Of a DNA stretch of 64,000 bases, positions 62,205 to 64,000 are shown one piece after another (positions within the stretch are counted from its first letter, which is position 1; the number at the start of each line of letters is the position of its first letter). The stretch lies in the NCBI RefSeq assembly GCF_016097555.1, contig NC_054711.1, positions 36,081,550 through 36,145,549 on the forward strand, given 5' to 3'. Origin of the DNA: Gigantopelta aegis. Taxonomy: Eukaryota > Mollusca > Gastropoda > Neomphalida > Peltospiridae. The notes beneath the pieces were generated by a model. That model saw only the letters and a program-made list of their open reading frames with translations, had not been told where the DNA came from and did not search any database. The position numbers and the translations under genes are program-made.

Positions 62205-62316
62205 ATTTCATTAAAACTCGTACTACATTCATGAGAGTCAGTAGGCCCACCAAGATGCTAACCAAGCAACCACTAGCCGTAAGTCCTGTGGCGTAACCGT
62301 TACACCACTGAGGTAG
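62205..62316 (-). mobile_element. SINE family D-like head fragment
   Basis: CATTAAAACTCGTACTAC and GTGGCGTAACCGTTACACCA CTGAGG resemble the inverted family D head. Diverged. Confidence 0.5.
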
Positions 62317-62536
62317 TCTGAGATATTTTTAGATGGAAGAGATTAGACTAACCCATACTGTACATGTAGGTTGTAGTAATTTATCTTTGCTAATGTAAGC
62401 TGTGACAAAGCCTGTTATATGATATGTGAAACCATACAATACTGTCAGCTCCTGATCTAATTTACAATTAGAGGTATTACGTTATCTCATTATATTTCAT
62501 AGTGTTCATAGGACTTATTATTGCAGCAGTTAATAC

Positions 62537-62818
62537 ATTTCATTTCAACTTATTTTTAATGCTTATATCCACTGAAAGTTCAAGCATGCTGTCCTGGGCA
62601 CATACCTCAGCTATCTGGGTTGTCTGTCCAGGACAGTGAGTGAGTTGTTGGTGTTAGAGTTAGTGGTTGGTTAGTGAGAGAGAAGAGAGTGTAGTGGTCA
62701 TACACCTACCCATTGAGTCATTAAAACTCGCTCTAGGTGGGAACAGGGACCAGGCTGCGAACCCTGTACCTACCAACCGTATGTCCGATGGCTTAAGCAC
62801 AACACCACCAAGGCCAGT
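62537..62818 (-). mobile_element. tRNA-derived SINE, family D
   Basis: Close relative of the copy at 862-1135 over its whole length (CATTTCATTTCAACTTATTT at the tail end, GCTGCGAACCCTGTACCTAC and CACAACACCACCAAGGC at the head end). Confidence 0.8.
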
Positions 62819-62962
62819 TACCACAGATGGATTTTATTAATAAGTGGCAGGCTCTGGTTTTTAACCATTTGTATAAAAAAAAACCCATTCATACAGTATT
62901 AAATTAAAAAGAATAAATGTTTCCGGGGATTTTATTTACAATACAACGTAATAGTTATTGCC

Positions 62963-63803
62963 TTAAAGCCGCACGCCCTAGTTCCATCCAGTGAAAATAA
63001 ATTATAATTTGGTTAATCTACAAACCTGTAACACACTTAGATCACGTTTTTATCAAATGGAGTGAAAAAGCAGGTTTTATATCGATAAGTACCATGGGAA
63101 TCCCCATGTCCCAATTGCTTGAAATAATTTTGTAAGTTAGTATTCTGATGTCACCGGTAGATGTCGCTCGAAGCACAACAATGCCTACGTCACGACAAAT
63201 TTCACAGACTTGGGGTGCGTTCCTTTCACCTTTCCTGGACATGTTCCAACTGTTCTGTCCTGGTTGTATCCCCTCTCCAGATATCGTAAGACTTAGCAAA
63301 ATTATTGGTTTTAAGGGTTTGTAACGTTTTGTATTGAGACACTTACTTGTCTGAACTTTATTGTTACTGAAAATGTTCACGAACTGTGAAGAAAAATCTC
63401 ACAAATGAACAACAAGCAAATGACAACAAATCGGATGTTGATTGCATGAACCGTGCACGAGAAAACAAACCGAACCAAAATGATAACGGTCACGTGGTAT
63501 ACCAACGTCTGTGACATTGAAATGGAAATATCCCCTCTAAAAATAGATTAGACTTTGTCTGCTCAACGTTTTTTTCTCAGAGGCCCGTGCCATTTTATGA
63601 AATAAGAAAAATGCATTTTGTGGTATTACAAAAACCAGGATTACCAGGATTACCAAAAAACACTTCAGGTGAATGGAAATGTATATTCTAAATAATAAAC
63701 GGTAAGTAAAGTGCAAATTTTATTTGTGAAAAAATGGGTTTAATAGCGAAAAACAACGCCGTAATGGTTAACAACTAGCCGTAACTAGGGTGTGTCCCTT
63801 TAA
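62963..63803 (-). mobile_element. TTAA-flanked element P1, copy 2
   Basis: TTAA at 62963-62966 and 63800-63803. Reverse complement of the 5624-6435 copy with small indels (841 versus 812 bp). The 112-residue - strand frame inside is a relic or chance. Confidence 0.9.
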
Positions 63804-64000
63804 AAATGAATTTGTCTTACATTGACAGCACACGACACACACACACAAGAATCATATAACAGACACTACACTAACAACATACAAACAATAAGGTTAATTA
63901 AAAATATTAAATACAAATTTCAATTCAAGAAGTCGCACTATATTACAGAACAAGTCTAAGAAAGAAGTTAATCACTTAAAAGCAGTAATAATAGTTAAAA

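Noticed and set aside
63042..63380. 112-codon - strand frame
   Set aside because: Inside non-autonomous TTAA element P1. The corresponding frame in the other copy (6107-6304) is broken, so it is not conserved as protein.

Overview
This window is a piece of a eukaryotic nuclear genome, most likely from a marine gastropod mollusc. The evidence is two split, slowly evolving animal genes, very long AT-rich introns, and dense tRNA-derived SINEs whose shared core and TTTCTTTC/TTCCTTCC tails I associate with gastropods. The mollusc call is recognition, not a search result. No rRNA, functional tRNA, CRISPR array or prokaryote-style operon was seen.

Two convergent genes explain the window. On the + strand, 2874-18257 holds eleven exons of a La-related protein 4 (LARP4/4B family) gene. 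Its 5' part, including the La motif, lies left of the window. Exon phases join cleanly and encode about 601 residues: the RRM-like region, a polyQ tract, the SFPPLPG motif and a basic C-terminus. After the stop codon comes about 10 kb almost free of transposons, perhaps a long 3' UTR. On the - strand, 53629-37712 holds a complete four-exon gene for translation initiation factor eIF1 (SUI1 domain, 122 aa). Its introns are about 7.2, 6.2 and 2.2 kb. A possible divergent first exon of a third gene lies at 54242-54276 (+), but it is weak.

The most unusual observation is that three minisatellites are built from exon-intron boundaries. (1) LARP4 exon 4 is preceded by eight tandem 46-bp copies of its own 3' splice site plus the first 29 exon bases; all nine acceptors are intact and the reading frame stays open. 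(2) eIF1 exon 3 is preceded by about 100 tandem copies (33 and 23 bp) of its own 3' splice site plus 7 exon bases. (3) The same eIF1 exon is followed by about nine copies of a roughly 105-bp unit carrying its last 24 bases and 5' splice site. Two unrelated genes therefore show serial duplication of splice junctions, giving arrays of potential competing or decoy splice sites.

The rest is layered mobile DNA: four tRNA-headed SINE families sharing 3' parts, two 0.8-kb TTAA elements in opposite orientation, a nested TTAA/TA element stack repeated in part near the right end, a 1,250-bp hAT-type element (8-bp target duplication) splitting a SINE, and many CAG...CTG elements with 5-bp target duplications. 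Further minisatellites lie at 29277-31160 (62 bp), 38012-38262 (40 bp) and 61060-61515 (about 32 bp).
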